Source of the DNA: an uncultured Lachnospiraceae bacterium
GTDB taxonomy: Bacteria; Bacillota_A; Clostridia; Lachnospirales; Lachnospiraceae
NCBI GenBank assembly: GCA_900553635.1
Contig: USDU01000113.1
Location: forward strand, 1-8,086
Direction of reading: 5' to 3'
DNA: 8,086 bases
Each line of letters opens with the position of its first letter. The stretch's first letter is position 1. The position numbers were made by a program, and so were the translations under genes. Below are positions 6,190 through 8,086 of the stretch, one piece after another. The notes under the pieces are model-generated. The model was not told the DNA's origin. It saw only the letters and a program-made list of their open reading frames with translations, and made no database searches.

Positions 6190-6219
6190 ATATCGTCCCT
6201 TAGGCTGCGGGTCGTATAT
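6190..6219 (+). promoter_or_regulatory. Imperfect RNA hairpin in the rpsL-rpsG gap
   Basis: ATAT-CG-T-CCC pairs with GGG-T-CG-T-ATAT across a T-T mismatch and one bulged T, around the 9-nt loop TTAGGCTGC. Nine base pairs in all. No U-run follows, so it is not a terminator. Confidence 0.35.
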
Positions 6220-6282
6220 AGATTTGCCGTGCACGACACAAGTAGAAAGACACATGTGAGTACCTGAGAATTAAGAGTGAAT

Positions 6283-6801
<519 letters not shown>

Positions 6802-6822
6802 TTATTTGAGGAGGAAAATCCC

Positions 6823-8086
6823 GTGGCTGGAAGAGAATATCCATTGGAGAGAACCAGAAATATCGGAATCATGGCTCATATCGATGCTGGTAAGACCACA
6901 CTGACTGAGCGTATTCTGTATTACACTGGTGTAAACTATAAGATCGGTGATACTCATGAAGGTACTGCTACCATGGACTGGATGGAGCAGGAGCAGGAGC
7001 GTGGTATCACCATCACTTCCGCTGCTACAACCTGTCACTGGACGCTGCAGGAGCACTGCAAGCCGAAGCCGGGCGCATTAGAGAACCGTATCAATATCAT
7101 TGATACCCCGGGCCACGTAGACTTTACGGTTGAGGTAGAGCGTTCCCTTCGTGTACTGGACGGCGCTGTCGGCGTGTTCTGTGCAAAGGGTGGTGTAGAG
7201 CCGCAGTCTGAGAACGTATGGCGTCAGGCTGATACCTACAATGTACCGCGTATGGCATTCATCAACAAGATGGATATCCTGGGAGCAGATTTCTACAATG
7301 CAGTAGATATGATTAAGACAAGACTTGGCAAGAATGCTATCTGTCTGCAGCTTCCGATTGGTAAGGAAGACGAGTTCAAGGGAATCATCGACCTGTTCGA
7401 GATGCAGGCCTACATCTACAACGATGAGAAGGGCGAGGACATCTCCATCACAGAGATCCCGGAGGACATGAAGGACGAAGCAGAGCTTTATCACCAGGAG
7501 CTGATCGAGAAGATCTGTGAGCTGGATGACGACCTGATGATGCAGTACCTTGAGGACGAGGGAGCATCCATCGCGGTTGAGGATCTGAAGAGAGTTCTTC
7601 GTAAGGCAACATGCGAGTGTACAGCTGTTCCGGTTTGCTGTGGTACCGCGTACAGAAATAAGGGTGTTCAGAAGCTTCTGGACGCTATTATCGAGTACAT
7701 GCCGGCTCCGACAGACATCCCGTCTATCAAGGGAACCGATATGGATGGCAACGAAGTAGAGCGTCACTCTTCTGATGATGAGCCGTTCGCTGCACTTGCA
7801 TTCAAGATCATGGCTGACCCGTTCGTAGGAAAGCTTGCATTCTTCCGTGTATACTCAGGAACCATGAATTCCGGTTCTTATGTATATAACTCTACAAAGC
7901 AGAAGAAGGAGCGTGTAGGACGTATCCTTCAGATGCACGCAAATAAGAGAGCAGAGCTGGACAAGGTATATTCCGGTGATATCGCAGCAGCAGTTGGATT
8001 CAAGTTCACCACAACCGGTGATACCATCTGTGACGAGCAGCATCCGGTAATCCTGGAGTCCATGGAGTTCCCGGAGCCGGTTATCG
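6823..8086 (+). CDS. fusA: Translation elongation factor G, partial (C-terminus beyond window)
   Basis: The first 421 residues of EF-G, the GTPase that drives ribosomal translocation and, with RRF, ribosome recycling; bacterial EF-G is about 700 aa. The G domain shows AHIDAGKTT (18-26, P-loop), [11 protein letters not shown] (60-70, switch I end), DTPGH (94-98, with the catalytic histidine H98), NKMD (148-151) and GTAYRNKG (274-281, G5 region). Domain II begins near [10 protein letters not shown] at about residue 310. The start is GTG with GAGGAGG (6808-6814) 8 nt upstream, 21 nt after the rpsG stop. Codons and context fit a highly expressed gene. The frame stays open to the last base, so the gene is cut by the window edge and not by a mutation. 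tuf would be expected next but is not visible. Confidence 0.97.
   Translation, partial: MAGREYPLERTRNIGIMAHIDAGKTTLTERILYYTGVNYKIGDTHEGTATMDWMEQEQERGITITSAATTCHWTLQEHCKPKPGALENRINIIDTPGHVDFTVEVERSLRVLDGAVGVFCAKGGVEPQSENVWRQADTYNVPRMAFINKMDILGADFYNAVDMIKTRLGKNAICLQLPIGKEDEFKGIIDLFEMQAYIYNDEKGEDISITEIPEDMKDEAELYHQELIEKICELDDDLMMQYLEDEGASIAVEDLKRVLRKATCECTAVPVCCGTAYRNKGVQKLLDAIIEYMPAPTDIPSIKGTDMDGNEVERHSSDDEPFAALAFKIMADPFVGKLAFFRVYSGTMNSGSYVYNSTKQKKERVGRILQMHANKRAELDKVYSGDIAAAVGFKFTTTGDTICDEQHPVILESMEFPEPVI

Noticed and set aside
6185..6259. 24-codon open frame in the rpsL-rpsG gap
   Set aside because: Only a weak GCCGGA precedes the ATG and the peptide is not recognisable; not enough to call a gene.
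7078..7767. Minus-strand open frame opposite fusA
   Set aside because: Shadow of a strongly biased highly expressed gene; no ribosome binding site or family resemblance.

Overview
The window looks like the chromosome of a low-GC-phylum anaerobe, most likely a member of the Clostridia close to the Lachnospiraceae. This rests on the gram-positive type S12 (140 aa, with the N-terminal insertion seen in Bacillus-type S12), the EF-G and S7 sequences, strong AGGAGG ribosome binding sites, near-consensus sigma-A promoters, and a glycerol-3-phosphate-dehydrogenase-like flavoprotein pair typical of clostridia. The genus cannot be fixed from the sequence. All genes read on the + strand.

Region 1 (1-3006): a short left-edge stretch with a long imperfect inverted repeat and a run of nine G, then a sigma-A promoter (136-164) driving two flavoprotein genes 16 nt apart. 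The first (216-1655) is a GlpA-like FAD oxidoreductase with a C-terminal BFD-type [2Fe-2S] domain. The second (1672-3006) is an FAD/NAD(P) oxidoreductase carrying a DUF1667 four-cysteine domain fused at its C-terminus. Together they look like a membrane-independent dehydrogenase complex for glycerol 3-phosphate or a related 2-hydroxy substrate. The substrate is inferred.

Region 2 (3007-5413): a perfect-consensus promoter (TTGACA-N17-TATAAT) precedes a dihydrolipoamide dehydrogenase gene (lpdA-like, 3179-4546). It is followed after 16 nt by an uncharacterised metallo-beta-lactamase-fold hydrolase (4563-5342) and a strong Rho-independent terminator.

Region 3 (5387-8086): the str operon, rpsL-rpsG-fusA (fusA cut by the window end). 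Its promoter's -35 box lies inside the terminator hairpin of the preceding operon, so terminator and promoter share bases. The transcript should begin almost directly with an 11-bp stem-loop. The 363-nt gap between rpsL and rpsG is unusually long and holds no convincing gene. It folds by hand into several stem-loops, including two copies of a 29-nt hairpin whose stem difference is a compensatory A-U to G-C change, both enclosed by a long-range helix. Another 11-bp hairpin sits just before the rpsG ribosome binding site. This candidate structured RNA is the most interesting item in the window. All folds were done by eye, with no energy calculation and no homology search.
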